Notes under the pieces: generated by a model
Seen by the model: only the letters and a program-made list of their open reading frames with translations
Told to the model about the DNA's origin: nothing
Database searches by the model: none
DNA from: Chloroflexota bacterium
GTDB lineage: Bacteria > Chloroflexota > Dehalococcoidia > DSTF01 > RBG-16-68-14
Length of the DNA stretch: 52,395 bases
Direction of reading: 5' to 3'
NCBI GenBank assembly: GCA_003228685.1
Contig: QIFC01000004.1
Location: 1-52,395, forward strand
Made by a program: the position numbers and the translations under genes
In this document: one piece after another, positions 24,380 to 33,726 of the stretch
Position numbering within the stretch: the stretch's first letter is position 1
Layout: every line of letters starts with the position of its first letter

Positions 24380-25429
24380 CTACGGTACGCTTGATGTTTC
24401 TTCGAGGACAGGGGCCCATCGCACCGTTACGTCGAGGGGAGCGCCAAGGCGCTCCGCGAGAGCGACCGCCAGGTTGTCCGTGTCAGGTGGTTCACCCGGT
24501 CCGCCCAAGAACACTTCCACGCTGTCTCCATCTAGTTTGATGCGAAAGATCTCCAGCCGTGTGTCTTCTCCGAGCCAATCCTGGACATTGCCCCGAGACC
24601 CACTTACGTCCCGCGCGTTGTTGTAGATCTGAAACGAGTTGTAGGCCAAAGGGCCGACGATTAGGAGGACGCTGCCTAACGCGACGGCGAGACCCAATCC
24701 GACGCTCCGTCGGGAGCGCTCGAGCAACGATCTGGGCGTGAAGCCCACGGCCAGGAAGACTAACGCCGCGGCGAAGACGATGCCGGCAAGGTTGGTCAGA
24801 TACAGAATGAACGCTCCCCCGGCTTCGTCGTACGCTCCGAGGCCGATGAACATGCCGACGGCGGCCAGCGGTGGCACAAGAGCCACAGCGATAGCGACGC
24901 CGGGCAAGGAGGCCAGGGCCTTCCTTCGGGTCTGGACGTATGCGCCGGCCGCCCCCGCTGCGAGCGCGATTCCCAGATCCACAATAGTTGGGCTGGTACG
25001 GCCGAGGAGCACGGGCGTCAGGCTGGCCTCCGTTTGCTGAGCCAAGAGCTGTAACGACCATGCGAGCAGGATCGCTCCGCTGGTCGCTCCAACGATGAGC
25101 GCAGCCGACTTCACGAGGTTTCGCTCCATGCCCAGCACGATCGATGCCGCCACGCCAAGAACCGGCGTCATGAGCGGCGCGATTAGCATGGCGCCAATCA
25201 CCACGGCCTCGGAGTTGTCGCGCATGCCATACGTGGCAATGATCACGGACAAGGTCATGAGCACCGCGAACCGCCGCAGGTACGACGGGAATTCGGCGCC
25301 CGAGACGAATAGCTCGTCGATTACGCCATACCTGATCTCGCTATCCAGCTGTCCTCTTGGCCGGATGGCGCCCAATAGCTGGGTGGCGAAGCTCATGGAT
25401 GATCTGTCTTTCTCTTTCGCATCGCTCAC
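24380..25429 (-). CDS. DUF389-family membrane protein, copy 1
   Basis: 349 residues. The DUF389 core runs from about residue 50: VLMTLSVIIATYGMRDNSEAVVIGAMLIAPLMTPVLGVA, then GAAGAYVQTRRKALASLPGVAIAVALVPPLAAVGM. A soluble C-terminal tail follows. The GTG start overlaps the MFS stop (GTGA), so the genes are coupled. It is paralogous to the protein at 31650-32726, and the two match in the core and in the tail motif FLGGPGEPP / LAGPEEPP. DUF389 function is unknown; a transporter-like role is often assumed. Confidence 0.88.
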   Translation of the reverse strand: MSDAKEKDRSSMSFATQLLGAIRPRGQLDSEIRYGVIDELFVSGAEFPSYLRRFAVLMTLSVIIATYGMRDNSEAVVIGAMLIAPLMTPVLGVAASIVLGMERNLVKSAALIVGATSGAILLAWSLQLLAQQTEASLTPVLLGRTSPTIVDLGIALAAGAAGAYVQTRRKALASLPGVAIAVALVPPLAAVGMFIGLGAYDEAGGAFILYLTNLAGIVFAAALVFLAVGFTPRSLLERSRRSVGLGLAVALGSVLLIVGPLAYNSFQIYNNARDVSGSRGNVQDWLGEDTRLEIFRIKLDGDSVEVFLGGPGEPPDTDNLAVALAERLGAPLDVTVRWAPVLEETSSVP

Positions 25430-27129
25430 GACTCCAGCACCGCTTGAGGCGGGTCCGCCTTCGACGCCGATACGTTTTCTCCGACGGCGACATCGTCACC
25501 ATCCGGCTCGAGCTTTGTTCTCGATAGGAACGTCGCCACGAGCATCGCGAGCAGGATCGCCGCTGCTGTCGCCAGTAACGCGGCCTTTTGGGCGTCTGTG
25601 GCGGCCGTCTCGACGACAGCCCTCAGCGTCTCTTGTTCTTCTGGCGAGAACGCTGCAATCGCCTCGTTGCGGTCCTCTTCGCTCAAGCGCGCCATTCCGT
25701 CTTCCAATGCGACGGCAAGCTGCTGGCGCTCCTCGGCCGAGACGTCGATGCCTTGTTCCGTGAGAACTCCGTCGACGATCCCGCCAAAGACGCCGACGAG
25801 AAGGATCGTTCCGATGACGGCAGTGCCCAGCGACGTGCCCAGCGTTCTCATGGTGTTGGCCAGACCGGAGGCCTCATTGACCTCAGACGCCTTGACCGCG
25901 GAAAGCGGCAGGTTCGTAATCTGAGGAATGACCACGCCCCCACCGACGCCGAAGACGAGGCCGGGCAGGATCAAGTCGGCGATAGACACGTTGACGCTCA
26001 TCGCATCGTAGTAGAGAAGCGTACCTACGAACATGACCGCGAACCCGCCTATGATGATGAACTTGGGCGCCACCACCCGCCCCAGACCGGCACTTGTGAG
26101 CGAGAGCACGAATACGGCGGCCGACAAGGGAACCAACGCCACGCCGCTCTCGATGGCGCTGAACCCCGCGGCCGACTGGATAAACACGGGAATGATAAAG
26201 AGCAGGCCAAAGAAGAACAGTGAGCGGAGCCCATCAGCCAGTGCACCCGCAAAGAAGTCACGGTTGGAGAACAGGTCGAGGCGCAGGAGGGGGGGTTCGC
26301 CATGACGCTCTCGTCGCGCCTGCCAATGGAAGAAAGCTAGGGAAACGGCGAGCCCGGTGGCGACGAGGATGGGCGTAATCGAAAGGCCAAACGGCGAAAT
26401 CTCCACGTCGCCGATCATGAACGGACGCCGCGCATTCCAGAATCCGTACCGTCCGGCGAGGATCAGTCCAGACACGGCCAAGGTCAGTGAAACGACCGAC
26501 AAGATTGTGCCGATCCAGTCCAAGCTGATCTGCTTGTCCTTCGCGGACTCCTTCAGAAACGGCATGAGTAGGAATACGATCGCCACGCCAATTGCCTCGA
26601 TGCCGAAGCCAATTCGCCACGTCAGGTAGGTTGTCAGCGTTCCGCCAAGAATCGGGCCAACGGCGGCGCCGACCGCATTGATCGCGCCCAGCGCACCGAA
26701 CGCGAGTGGGCGCTGGGCGGCGCTATAGTTCCCGAAGATGAGGCTGAATGCCAGCGGCAAGATCAGCGCGGCGCCGACTCCTTCGATCACAGACCAGCCA
26801 ATGATCAAGACGCCTAGGTTCCAGCTAGAGGCGGCCAGGAGGGTCCCTGCCCCGTAGAGCCCCATGCCAACCATGAACATCCGCTTCACTCCGTAGATGT
26901 CGCCCAGTTTGCCACCAACCAGCATCAAGGACGCCATGACCATGGAATACAGGGCGATTGCAGCCTGAACGCCGCTGACAGTTGTCCCCAGATCCTTGGC
27001 GATAGCGGGGACCGCAACGTTCATCATCGTCGAATCCAGCACGACCACAAAGAACCCCGTGCATACGGCCATCAGAGGAGCCCACGTGCGAAGCATTGAG
27101 GTGTTCGTGTCCATGTCTGCGCTACTCAT
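25426..27129 (-). CDS. MFS drug/solute exporter (DHA2, 14-helix)
   Basis: 567 residues with 14 predicted helices. Typical EmrB/QacA-type motifs are seen: VVLDSTMMNVAVPAI in helix 1, GGKLGDIYGVKRMFMVG after helix 2 (motif A), and GAIGAVNAVGAAVGPILGGTL-like motif C. A soluble insert near residues 430-500 (EERQQLAVALEDGMARLSEEDRNEAIAAFSPEEQE) is characteristic of some actinobacterial DHA2 members. Proton-driven export of a drug or lipid precursor is likely. Its start overlaps the previous gene's stop by 8 bp. Confidence 0.9.
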   Translation of the reverse strand: MSSADMDTNTSMLRTWAPLMAVCTGFFVVVLDSTMMNVAVPAIAKDLGTTVSGVQAAIALYSMVMASLMLVGGKLGDIYGVKRMFMVGMGLYGAGTLLAASSWNLGVLIIGWSVIEGVGAALILPLAFSLIFGNYSAAQRPLAFGALGAINAVGAAVGPILGGTLTTYLTWRIGFGIEAIGVAIVFLLMPFLKESAKDKQISLDWIGTILSVVSLTLAVSGLILAGRYGFWNARRPFMIGDVEISPFGLSITPILVATGLAVSLAFFHWQARRERHGEPPLLRLDLFSNRDFFAGALADGLRSLFFFGLLFIIPVFIQSAAGFSAIESGVALVPLSAAVFVLSLTSAGLGRVVAPKFIIIGGFAVMFVGTLLYYDAMSVNVSIADLILPGLVFGVGGGVVIPQITNLPLSAVKASEVNEASGLANTMRTLGTSLGTAVIGTILLVGVFGGIVDGVLTEQGIDVSAEERQQLAVALEDGMARLSEEDRNEAIAAFSPEEQETLRAVVETAATDAQKAALLATAAAILLAMLVATFLSRTKLEPDGDDVAVGENVSASKADPPQAVLES

Positions 27130-29239
27130 GGCGGCCTTCCTTCGCGCGCTGCGGCTGCTGACTTTCCTCGGATGTCCTGCCTGCCTCGCGTGTTCGTAGA
27201 TCGTAGAACAGCAACGTCAGTGCAGTTGCGATGAACGGGATCAGCATGACGTAGATGACCGTGCTGATCAGGTTGACGAACGTCACCGAGGCCGAGAAGA
27301 ACAAGAGGAAGAAGATGGCAATGGCAGGTCCGGTCAAAGCGCCGATCAGACCAAGCACGAGCGTGATGCCGAAGGCGCGCCACCAGCTACCGGAAACGAC
27401 ATCAGCGCTCGCCGACAACGAATCTTTCGCGCTCTTATCCTCGAGCATGATGACCTGAGGGAGGAAGTACCATCGGACCGTACGCTGGATTGCCCAAGGT
27501 ATCCCGACAACCGTCAGGGCGAAGAGTACGATGTGGAACGAGGCACGAATATACGCACTTAGTAGCGTCGCGAGTTTTTGCCAGACTTGGCGATATGCGA
27601 CTCTCGCGCTACCACGCGCTCCGGCGTCGATCTCGCCTAGCGCGAAAACTACGGCCGCGGTCACGATGATCGCAGCGGCTGCGGCCTGAGCACTACCGAG
27701 GAGCACGGTCATCAGGACTTCTGTTGCCGGATACTCATCCAGCACACGCCAAACCACCTCCATTGGCGGGTTGTTCGAAATCAATGAATGAAGACCGCTG
27801 GTCACCCAGCCCACCGGGATGTAGAACGCGCCGATTAACAGGAGCGCCGGCCAATTCCGGCGATAGATGGATGCCGAGGCGCGCAGCATGTGCCAGAGGT
27901 CACGCTGGCGTCGGAGTGGCCTAGTTTCACTCGCTCCGGCGGGAAGCGGCCGGATCCCGCGCAGGCCGGTCGTCCGGCCCAGGTAAACCACTCCTAACAG
28001 GAGAAGGAAGACGAGCCCGCCACTGCCTGCGACCGCGAAGGGCGACCTGGTGAATGCGTTGAGAAGTCTGGACCCGAACGAGATAACCGAACAGAAGCCT
28101 TGGATTGCGCCTGGGGCGATCGTCGTGCCGCCGGGAACCTTGACCGACGAATTGCGAAGTTCTTCCTCCCAGGTGAATGGCTCGTGCCACCGGCTCTTCG
28201 TCTTTGGCCCGCGGGGACCGTTCCAGAAGCTCTGGTCTTTCTCGCCCCACTGGCCTTCGTATTCGACCCAGGCGAATGGATCATCCGGCCCCGAGATATC
28301 ATCAGGTATGAGGCGGGCTTCCAACGGCACACGTACGGAGGGGCTCGACGTGTCATCACAGCCGAAGCCTGCGCCGTCCTCGCCTAGACCGAAGTACACG
28401 GCGTCGTCGAACTGGCTAGGATGTCCACCCCTGGCCACGTATACGACAGGCCGCCCGTCTTCCTTCTGGAGCTTGCTGTCATCCCAATCCGCGCGCTCTC
28501 CTGATTCGTGCTGGGCGTACCCGACACGCACCGGATCCTGCTGCAGGGCTTCCTCGACGGTCTCAGCCTCGAAGACGAGCTGAATCATCTCCCAGTCGGC
28601 CTCGTGTGTGTTGTTCCAGTCGTTGAAATAGAAGAAGAGCCAGTATTGCAGGACGAAGCCGGGGAAGCCGGGTTCCCGCTGGATGTTCGCGTAGGCTACA
28701 TCGGCGTAGTCAGGCTTGAGCGCCTTGTAGTCCTCTTCGTACTCACAGCGGGGCCGTCGGGGGTCGCCCGGGTAGTCGAGGTAGTAGCCGTCCCCCTTGT
28801 CGAACAGATCGCTGCCAGAAGGGGCCATCATAACGACTTCATCTGTCAGAACGCCACTCAGCATGAGGGCCACGTCTGGGTTGTCGAGGACGATCTCAAT
28901 CTGCGTTGGGGCGTACGCTTCGCCGTTGCGGTCGCAGTCTTCGTCCTGCTCCTTTAGGTACACTATCGGCGCATACTTCTCCGCCAGCTGCTGCTCCGCC
29001 TCGCTCTCCTGCGTGCTCTGGAGCGGTGCGCCGCAGCCGTTGGCTTGTGGTGCGAGGGAACAAGCATCGGTGGCAGGCGATACCATGTTCGACGGATCCT
29101 CGCCGGCGATGGCGGCGTGAGGCGCGTCCAGCGATGAAGCGATCAGCACGAATGCGAGCGTGGCCGCGACCAGCGCGGCGATTCGTAGCCGACCGCTAAG
29201 TGCCCGGATGGCGAATGCTGGCTCGGTGGACTGTTTCAT
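27122..29239 (-). CDS. Vps62-like domain fused to a multi-pass membrane domain
   Basis: 705 residues from ATG 29239 (GGAAGGAAG upstream). A signal peptide (about 1-45) is followed by an extracytoplasmic Vps62-like domain (about 75-360, with YAPIVYLKEQDEDCDRNGEAYAP, FYFNDWNNTHEADWEMIQL and VARGGHPSQF). A single helix follows near 395-420, then a cytoplasmic/membrane region of about six helices (about 450-690, LWHMLRASASIYRRNWPALLLIGAF) like the membrane domains of glycerophosphodiesterase-type proteins. The Vps62 domain is known from eukaryotes and bacteria with unclear function. It is second in the leftward unit, after the 29271 gene. Confidence 0.7.
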   Translation of the reverse strand: MKQSTEPAFAIRALSGRLRIAALVAATLAFVLIASSLDAPHAAIAGEDPSNMVSPATDACSLAPQANGCGAPLQSTQESEAEQQLAEKYAPIVYLKEQDEDCDRNGEAYAPTQIEIVLDNPDVALMLSGVLTDEVVMMAPSGSDLFDKGDGYYLDYPGDPRRPRCEYEEDYKALKPDYADVAYANIQREPGFPGFVLQYWLFFYFNDWNNTHEADWEMIQLVFEAETVEEALQQDPVRVGYAQHESGERADWDDSKLQKEDGRPVVYVARGGHPSQFDDAVYFGLGEDGAGFGCDDTSSPSVRVPLEARLIPDDISGPDDPFAWVEYEGQWGEKDQSFWNGPRGPKTKSRWHEPFTWEEELRNSSVKVPGGTTIAPGAIQGFCSVISFGSRLLNAFTRSPFAVAGSGGLVFLLLLGVVYLGRTTGLRGIRPLPAGASETRPLRRQRDLWHMLRASASIYRRNWPALLLIGAFYIPVGWVTSGLHSLISNNPPMEVVWRVLDEYPATEVLMTVLLGSAQAAAAAIIVTAAVVFALGEIDAGARGSARVAYRQVWQKLATLLSAYIRASFHIVLFALTVVGIPWAIQRTVRWYFLPQVIMLEDKSAKDSLSASADVVSGSWWRAFGITLVLGLIGALTGPAIAIFFLLFFSASVTFVNLISTVIYVMLIPFIATALTLLFYDLRTREAGRTSEESQQPQRAKEGRHE

Positions 29240-29270
29240 GACTGTCTGCTTCCTTCCCTTTCCGAGGCTC

Positions 29271-29918
29271 TTACTGGTACGGCAACGTGGCAATCTGCCA
29301 AGCGGCGAAACCGAGGCCTGCGGACGCCAGAACTAGCACTACGGCCCTGACATAGATGGCGCGGAATTTCGGAGCAATGCCCCCGAAGAACAGGACTGAC
29401 GCGAAGAACACGACCGCGAGAATGAAATCGTCGCTGTTCTGGTTGGCCTGCTTGCCCTCATCAAGGTTCGCCTCAGCGAGTTGGCTGAGCCTCTCACCTT
29501 CATCGAGGTTGGCGTTGCGATACTCCTCGAGATCGAACGGAGTCCTTGGAGCGTCCGGGTTGTTTAGTGGGTCGAGTTCCGTCCATGCCTCAAGAGCCGG
29601 ACGGAACTCGTCCCGCACAAGCAACTCGCTAAGTGTTGTCGCTTCAGGCGGCAGCCCCCCGCTCAGAGCGTCCTGCGTGAACGCGATCGCGAATTGGGCG
29701 AAAATGATGGCGTCGTAAGATATCTGCTGGCCGGCGGCTGTTGTGGCCCTATTGGATTGGGCTCGAAGGGATGACGCCTCAGCGAAGAGGGTCGACTGCT
29801 CACCACCCCAGCGAGTCGCCTGCCAGGCGCTAAAGGCAGAACCGACCACAGCGAGTGCCATCAGGGCTGCCGCAAGGATCTCCAGCCAATGGGTGAGTTC
29901 TGGGTGTTCTTCGTTCAT
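29271..29918 (-). CDS. Membrane protein with large extracytoplasmic domain
   Basis: About 215 residues from the ATG at 29918, set by GGAGGT eight bases upstream. One helix near 12-32, a mostly helical region (about 35-155) rich in Ala, Glu and Asn with repeated ANLDEGE / ANLDEGK motifs, then two helices near 160-180 and 190-210. It resembles small membrane proteins of unknown function that accompany DUF389/MFS genes. It appears to be first in the leftward unit reaching BrkB (29918 to 23217). Confidence 0.6.
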   Translation of the reverse strand: MNEEHPELTHWLEILAAALMALAVVGSAFSAWQATRWGGEQSTLFAEASSLRAQSNRATTAAGQQISYDAIIFAQFAIAFTQDALSGGLPPEATTLSELLVRDEFRPALEAWTELDPLNNPDAPRTPFDLEEYRNANLDEGERLSQLAEANLDEGKQANQNSDDFILAVVFFASVLFFGGIAPKFRAIYVRAVVLVLASAGLGFAAWQIATLPYQ

Positions 29919-30183
29919 GTGTCTAGACCTCCATGACGTCACATGCTCACATTGGCGAGGTTGAAGCGCGGCCGCCCGGGAAGAAGCCTCCATGTGACCG
30001 GCGGTTGCTGCTATCCGGCGGCAGTTGCGAGTGGTTAAGGAGCTTTGCCTCCGGCTCGCGCCGTGAGCGGCTGTGCTGGCCGCGCTCGTCGACAGTGGCA
30101 CACAGTGTTTGATCTCTTGGGCGTTCGTCGCTATCGTCCGCTACCAACAACCGACAGGGCTTTCGTCTTGCAGGAGGTAGGTT

Positions 30184-30546
30184 ATGTTTGCTGGCATCTT
30201 TGGCCTCATCGTGTTCACCCGAATTCTCCGCAATGCTCTGCAGGATGCGGCGTTTCGCGCCCTGACCACGAGCGTGGTGTTGGTCCTCGCTGTGGGAACC
30301 GCTGTCTTTCGGGTCCTGGAGGACTGGAGCGTACTGGACTCGCTCTACTTCTGCGTGATCACGCTGACCACAATTGGCTTCGGAGACTTTAGCCCGGAGA
30401 CGGCGGCAGGCAAGATCTTCACGATGTTCTATGTCTTCATTGGGCTGGGCTTCATGATGGCTTTCGTGACCACGCTCGTCCAGCGCTCCAAGTATTGGGC
30501 GGAACCTGACAGTGCTCGCGCCAAAGAAGCGCTGGATGCCGACTAG
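30184..30546 (+). CDS. Two-helix potassium channel (Ion_trans_2)
   Basis: 120 residues. The selectivity filter TTIGFGD is at 62-68. The pore helix LYFCVITL and a second membrane helix (about 78-100) follow, with one helix near 30-46 before the pore. It is a minimal K+ channel without an attached RCK domain. CAGGAGGT precedes the ATG. The gene is alone on the plus strand between two leftward sets and is convergent with the gene at 30623. A sequence resembling the operator core (CGCTACCAACAACCGA) lies at 30138-30153 but without a usable -10 box. Confidence 0.9.
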   Translation: MFAGIFGLIVFTRILRNALQDAAFRALTTSVVLVLAVGTAVFRVLEDWSVLDSLYFCVITLTTIGFGDFSPETAAGKIFTMFYVFIGLGFMMAFVTTLVQRSKYWAEPDSARAKEALDAD

Positions 30547-30622
30547 CGAGGCGTACCGGGCGTCCACTAGAACTTTGGGGCCTGCGACGTACCGCGCGAA
30601 TCTCGGGTAGGCTTGCATTGGC

Positions 30623-31657
30623 TTAGCCATTGGTTCGGAACCTAGGCCAGACTCGGGATTTACCTGCAAGCCATGCGCCTGTTACCAGAGCGAGACCCCC
30701 GAAGATCGTGATGAGCGATTGAACTCTCAGATCTTGGACCAAGAGCACGTCTATCGTGGCGCGCGCAGCTGTGTCGTTCTCAGGGTCTACGATCAGGACG
30801 AGCAGTTCCTCTAACGGCCGGAGGGCGAGGAACAGAACGGCCGCAGCGATCGCTATGACCAGCCCCGCAGCGATGACTCCGCGCCTTCTATCAGGAGATA
30901 GGGCGACCGCGGCCGAGAGGCAGACGATGGGAATCGCCAGCAGCAAGAGGAGGAGGTCATCGGCGAATCTAATGGCGCGACCGAGCCAGTCATAATCGGA
31001 TTCGTCGCCAATGACGACCTGACCCGCCGTCTCGGGGATGTCCAGACTCAACAGAAGCTCATCGCCAGCACGGACGTCAGCTCGTCTGACGGCGTCGGTT
31101 AGAAGCGGGCGCAGGTTGATCACTAGCTTTCCAGACTGCCGCTGAAGTACTGCCTCGTCGTCTTCATTGATGAGAGCAAGCGCCTGCGTGTGCAACGCAC
31201 GTACGGCGAATTGTCGTTCCGTCTTGAGCGCCTCGCTCTCAAGAACGAGCAGTGCGGACTCGAACACAAGCCGGTCGAACGCCGTTGTAAGTGGTGCCGT
31301 CAGAACCGTCAAACTTCGATCTTGTTCGCCTCGCGGGCGAGATTCGTTCGCCAGGTCCTCCAGCCGGCTGAGAGCCCCGCCAAGGCGCTCTTCGATGTCT
31401 GTCACTTCTGAGACCTCGTCAGCAAAACGTGTAGCCAACAGAACTTGTACGGACTCACGATCGATCACTTCATCGACTCGCGACGAAAAGCCGTCCTCGT
31501 CAATGATGGCCCGCTGGGTCCAAACTCCGACGCTGGCAGAGATGCTGGATACGCCTCCGATAAAGAGGAGCAGTGCAACAGCAAACCCTCTGACCGTAGG
31601 AACCCGCCGTCGGCTCTGGGCCGGCGCTGTCTCGGATGCCGAGGCCGGATCACTCAT
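30623..31657 (-). CDS. Membrane protein with extracytoplasmic domain, unknown
   Basis: 344 residues. First helix about 22-42 (FAVALLLFIGGVSSISASVGVW), an extracytoplasmic helical domain (about 50-225, with DEDGFSSRVDEVIDRESVQVLLATRFADEV), then helices near 230-255, 258-280 and 310-330. The design resembles unassigned actinobacterial integral membrane proteins. Its start overlaps the end of the DUF389 gene by 8 bp, so they are coupled. Confidence 0.65.
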   Translation of the reverse strand: MSDPASASETAPAQSRRRVPTVRGFAVALLLFIGGVSSISASVGVWTQRAIIDEDGFSSRVDEVIDRESVQVLLATRFADEVSEVTDIEERLGGALSRLEDLANESRPRGEQDRSLTVLTAPLTTAFDRLVFESALLVLESEALKTERQFAVRALHTQALALINEDDEAVLQRQSGKLVINLRPLLTDAVRRADVRAGDELLLSLDIPETAGQVVIGDESDYDWLGRAIRFADDLLLLLLAIPIVCLSAAVALSPDRRRGVIAAGLVIAIAAAVLFLALRPLEELLVLIVDPENDTAARATIDVLLVQDLRVQSLITIFGGLALVTGAWLAGKSRVWPRFRTNG

Positions 31658-32726
31658 TGCCCACGTCGACTGCTAGTTCGATCACCGGCGCCCATCTAAC
31701 GCGAAGCTCCAAAGGCTCTCCTAGCTGTTCCACCAATAGAGCCGCCAGGGGCTCGGCCGACGGTGGTTCTTCTGGGCCTGCAAGAACGATCTCGACCGTG
31801 CGCCCGCTGACATCGAGACGAAAGATCTCTAGAGGTGATTCCTCGCCCAACCACTCTTCGATGGCGGATTGGGCGTTGATCTCTTCTCGTGCTTTGCTAA
31901 GGATCGTGTAGCCGTTGAACGCTAGCGGCGCTATGACCAAGAGGACTCCTAGGAATGCGGCACCCAACCCCAGCTGGATGCGCCTGCGCGAATGAGCAAG
32001 AGCAGTAAAGGGGCTGAACCCGGAAAACAGATAGAGGACCGCGGCTGCGAAGATCATTGCCGTCAGGTTGGTCAGGTAAAGGAGAGAAGCGCCGAACGCA
32101 TCTGAGTATCTGCCGAGTTCCAAAAACATGCCGATCGCGGCCAATGGCGGAACGAGGGCCACGGCCACCGCCACGCCAGGCAGCGCGGAAAGCGCTTCTC
32201 GACGCATCTGCACGTAGGCTCCAGCAGCGCCGGCCGCCAGGGCGATTCCAAGATCGACGAGGCGTGGGTCAGTCCTGGCAGTGAGCGCATCAGGCTGGAC
32301 AGTCACCGCAGTACCTGGCGACATGATGAACTGGATCAAGAACGCGAGTGCCACCGCACCGATGCTGGCGCCGGCGATCAACAAAGCGGAACGCCAGAGG
32401 CGCTCCGGCCATGCCATAACGATCGCGGCCGCGACCGCAAGCACGGGGGTCATCAGCGGCGCGATGAGCATGGCACCAATAACGACAGCTTCGGAGTCGT
32501 CACGCATGCCAAGGGTGCCGATGATGACGGAAAGCGACATCAGCACCGCGAAGCGCCGAACTGAAACCTGCGGGTCGTTCCAGATCGAGAACAGTTCGCT
32601 GATGATCTCACGGCGGCGCTGAGGGTCGAACTGTTGTCCAGCACGCGAGAGCAGGGCGTTCAGGCCTTCGCGCAACCGATCAGAGATCCGGTGGCTGGGC
32701 GAAACTGACTGGTCGTCGGTGGACAT
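31650..32726 (-). CDS. DUF389-family membrane protein, copy 2
   Basis: 358 residues. The core is almost the same as in copy 1: RRFAVLMSLSVIIGTLGMRDDSEAVVIGAMLIAPLMTPVLAVA, then GAAGAYVQMRREALSALPGVAVAVALVPPLAAIGM. Seven or more helices are present, and the soluble tail ends in an EPLELRVRWAPVIEL strand that matches the copy 1 tail (APLDVTVRWAPVLEE). The paralogs lie about 6 kb apart and each has a different membrane partner gene. Role unknown. Confidence 0.88.
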   Translation of the reverse strand: MSTDDQSVSPSHRISDRLREGLNALLSRAGQQFDPQRRREIISELFSIWNDPQVSVRRFAVLMSLSVIIGTLGMRDDSEAVVIGAMLIAPLMTPVLAVAAAIVMAWPERLWRSALLIAGASIGAVALAFLIQFIMSPGTAVTVQPDALTARTDPRLVDLGIALAAGAAGAYVQMRREALSALPGVAVAVALVPPLAAIGMFLELGRYSDAFGASLLYLTNLTAMIFAAAVLYLFSGFSPFTALAHSRRRIQLGLGAAFLGVLLVIAPLAFNGYTILSKAREEINAQSAIEEWLGEESPLEIFRLDVSGRTVEIVLAGPEEPPSAEPLAALLVEQLGEPLELRVRWAPVIELAVDVGNE

Positions 32727-32774
32727 GGCTGACCTCGTTAATGACGGCGAAAACGTTTGGCGTCGTTTCAGGGC

Positions 32775-33473
32775 CTAGACCGCTGCCTTGAACCCCGAGA
32801 GACTTTCGTCGAACTCGGCAAGGCGTCGTCGGACGAGTGCCGCGGCCGCTGCCCGCCTGTCCGCAGGTTGGTCGTCGCTGGGCATACTTAGATTCGCTTG
32901 GACCGCAGATCGCAACGTCGTTAACGTGCCAAGTACCTCCTGCAGTGCGTCAGCCGCCGTGGCATTCGGAGGATCAATCTCCAACGCGTGGAGGCTTACC
33001 GTTAGCTCGCTCATGCGGTGCTCAAGGTCTTGTTGACCAGAACCTGGCTGGGACGGAGTTCCTGCCAGATGCACCGCGAGGGCATCGTGAACGGCTGCCC
33101 CGATTGCATAGGCTGAAAAAGCGTTGGTGCGCCAGCTTGAGCGTTCTTCCGAAGAGGCGCTCGCACGGCCTCTCCACCAGCCGGCCAGCAACAGAAGAAG
33201 CAGCACCAGAGCTGCGCCGAGGACAATCAAGGCAGTGGGCACACCGTCTCCGCCGTCATCGACTGCCGCTATTGGGGGATCCTCTGCAGGTGGCTCCTGC
33301 TCCGCAGGCGGCTCCTGCTCCGCAGGCGGTTCCTGCTCGGCAGGCGGTTCCTGCTCGGCAGGCGGCTCCTGCTCACTGATAGCGGTCCTGATTGCCCCAG
33401 GAGAACCCTCTCCCGAGCAGGCGGCAAGCAACAGCGCCGCGGCGAGAAGAAGAACAGCGCTGAGTCTATGCAT
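32775..33473 (-). CDS. Lipoprotein/membrane protein with EPPAEQ repeats
   Basis: 232 residues from ATG 33473. Lipoprotein signal with lipobox LAAC at about residue 20, then five copies of EQEPPA (about 35-63), a helix near 78-97, and a cytoplasmic-looking helical domain (about 100-232, Leu- and Ala-rich). A longer start at 33557 would add a non-signal-like extension. The Pro/Glu repeat is probably an extended spacer. Lipid anchor plus second helix is unusual. No family recognised. The gene leads the DUF389 pair. Confidence 0.6.
   Translation of the reverse strand: MHRLSAVLLLAAALLLAACSGEGSPGAIRTAISEQEPPAEQEPPAEQEPPAEQEPPAEQEPPAEDPPIAAVDDGGDGVPTALIVLGAALVLLLLLLAGWWRGRASASSEERSSWRTNAFSAYAIGAAVHDALAVHLAGTPSQPGSGQQDLEHRMSELTVSLHALEIDPPNATAADALQEVLGTLTTLRSAVQANLSMPSDDQPADRRAAAAALVRRRLAEFDESLSGFKAAV
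33289..33378. repeat. 18-bp tandem repeat, five units
   Basis: Units of 18 bp (plus strand GGCGGCTCCTGCTCCGCA, with few changes) run from 33289 to 33378. They encode the EPPAEQ repeats of the lipoprotein. The length keeps the frame, so copy number may vary between strains without breaking the protein. Confidence 0.85.
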
Positions 33474-33618
33474 GCGTCGCACCCTTTCTGCTATCGGATA
33501 AGGAACATGAAGCCCAGATAAGTAGGAAACACATGCAGATGGAGGCCAACGAAGCAACGAGAGAAGGCCTGGCTGCGCTCCAGAATCCTCGGTCTAGCAG
33601 GTCGCGCCGAAATTCGGT

Positions 33619-33690
33619 CTACCGTTGCGACTCTGCCTTCTGGCGCTCCAGCAGTTCCGTATCGCCAAACATGTAGCGCAGCGTCCACAC
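33619..33690 (-). CDS. Possible 23-residue micro-protein
   Basis: A short leftward frame reads VWTLRYMFGDTELLERQKAESQR from a GTG with GAGGAG four bases upstream. The amphipathic sequence looks protein-like. It lies in the 250-bp gap between the SHOCT gene and the repeat lipoprotein, where I see no other feature. Very short, so uncertain. Confidence 0.2.
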   Translation of the reverse strand: MWTLRYMFGDTELLERQKAESQR

Positions 33691-33726
33691 AATGCTCCTC
33701 GAAGCCGCGCCGCCAAATATTATTGG

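Noticed and set aside
30121-30160. Operator-like sequence near the K+ channel
   Set aside because: CGCTACCAACAACCGA resembles the core, but spacing is one base short and no -10 box fits in either direction; on the plus strand the -10 would fall on the start codon.
33289-33378. CRISPR-like repeat array
   Set aside because: The units are directly adjacent with no spacers, and encode an in-frame peptide repeat.
33491-33688. 65-codon leftward frame before the repeat lipoprotein
   Set aside because: No family features and no fitting ribosome site. The alternative 23-codon frame in the same DNA has a better Shine-Dalgarno.
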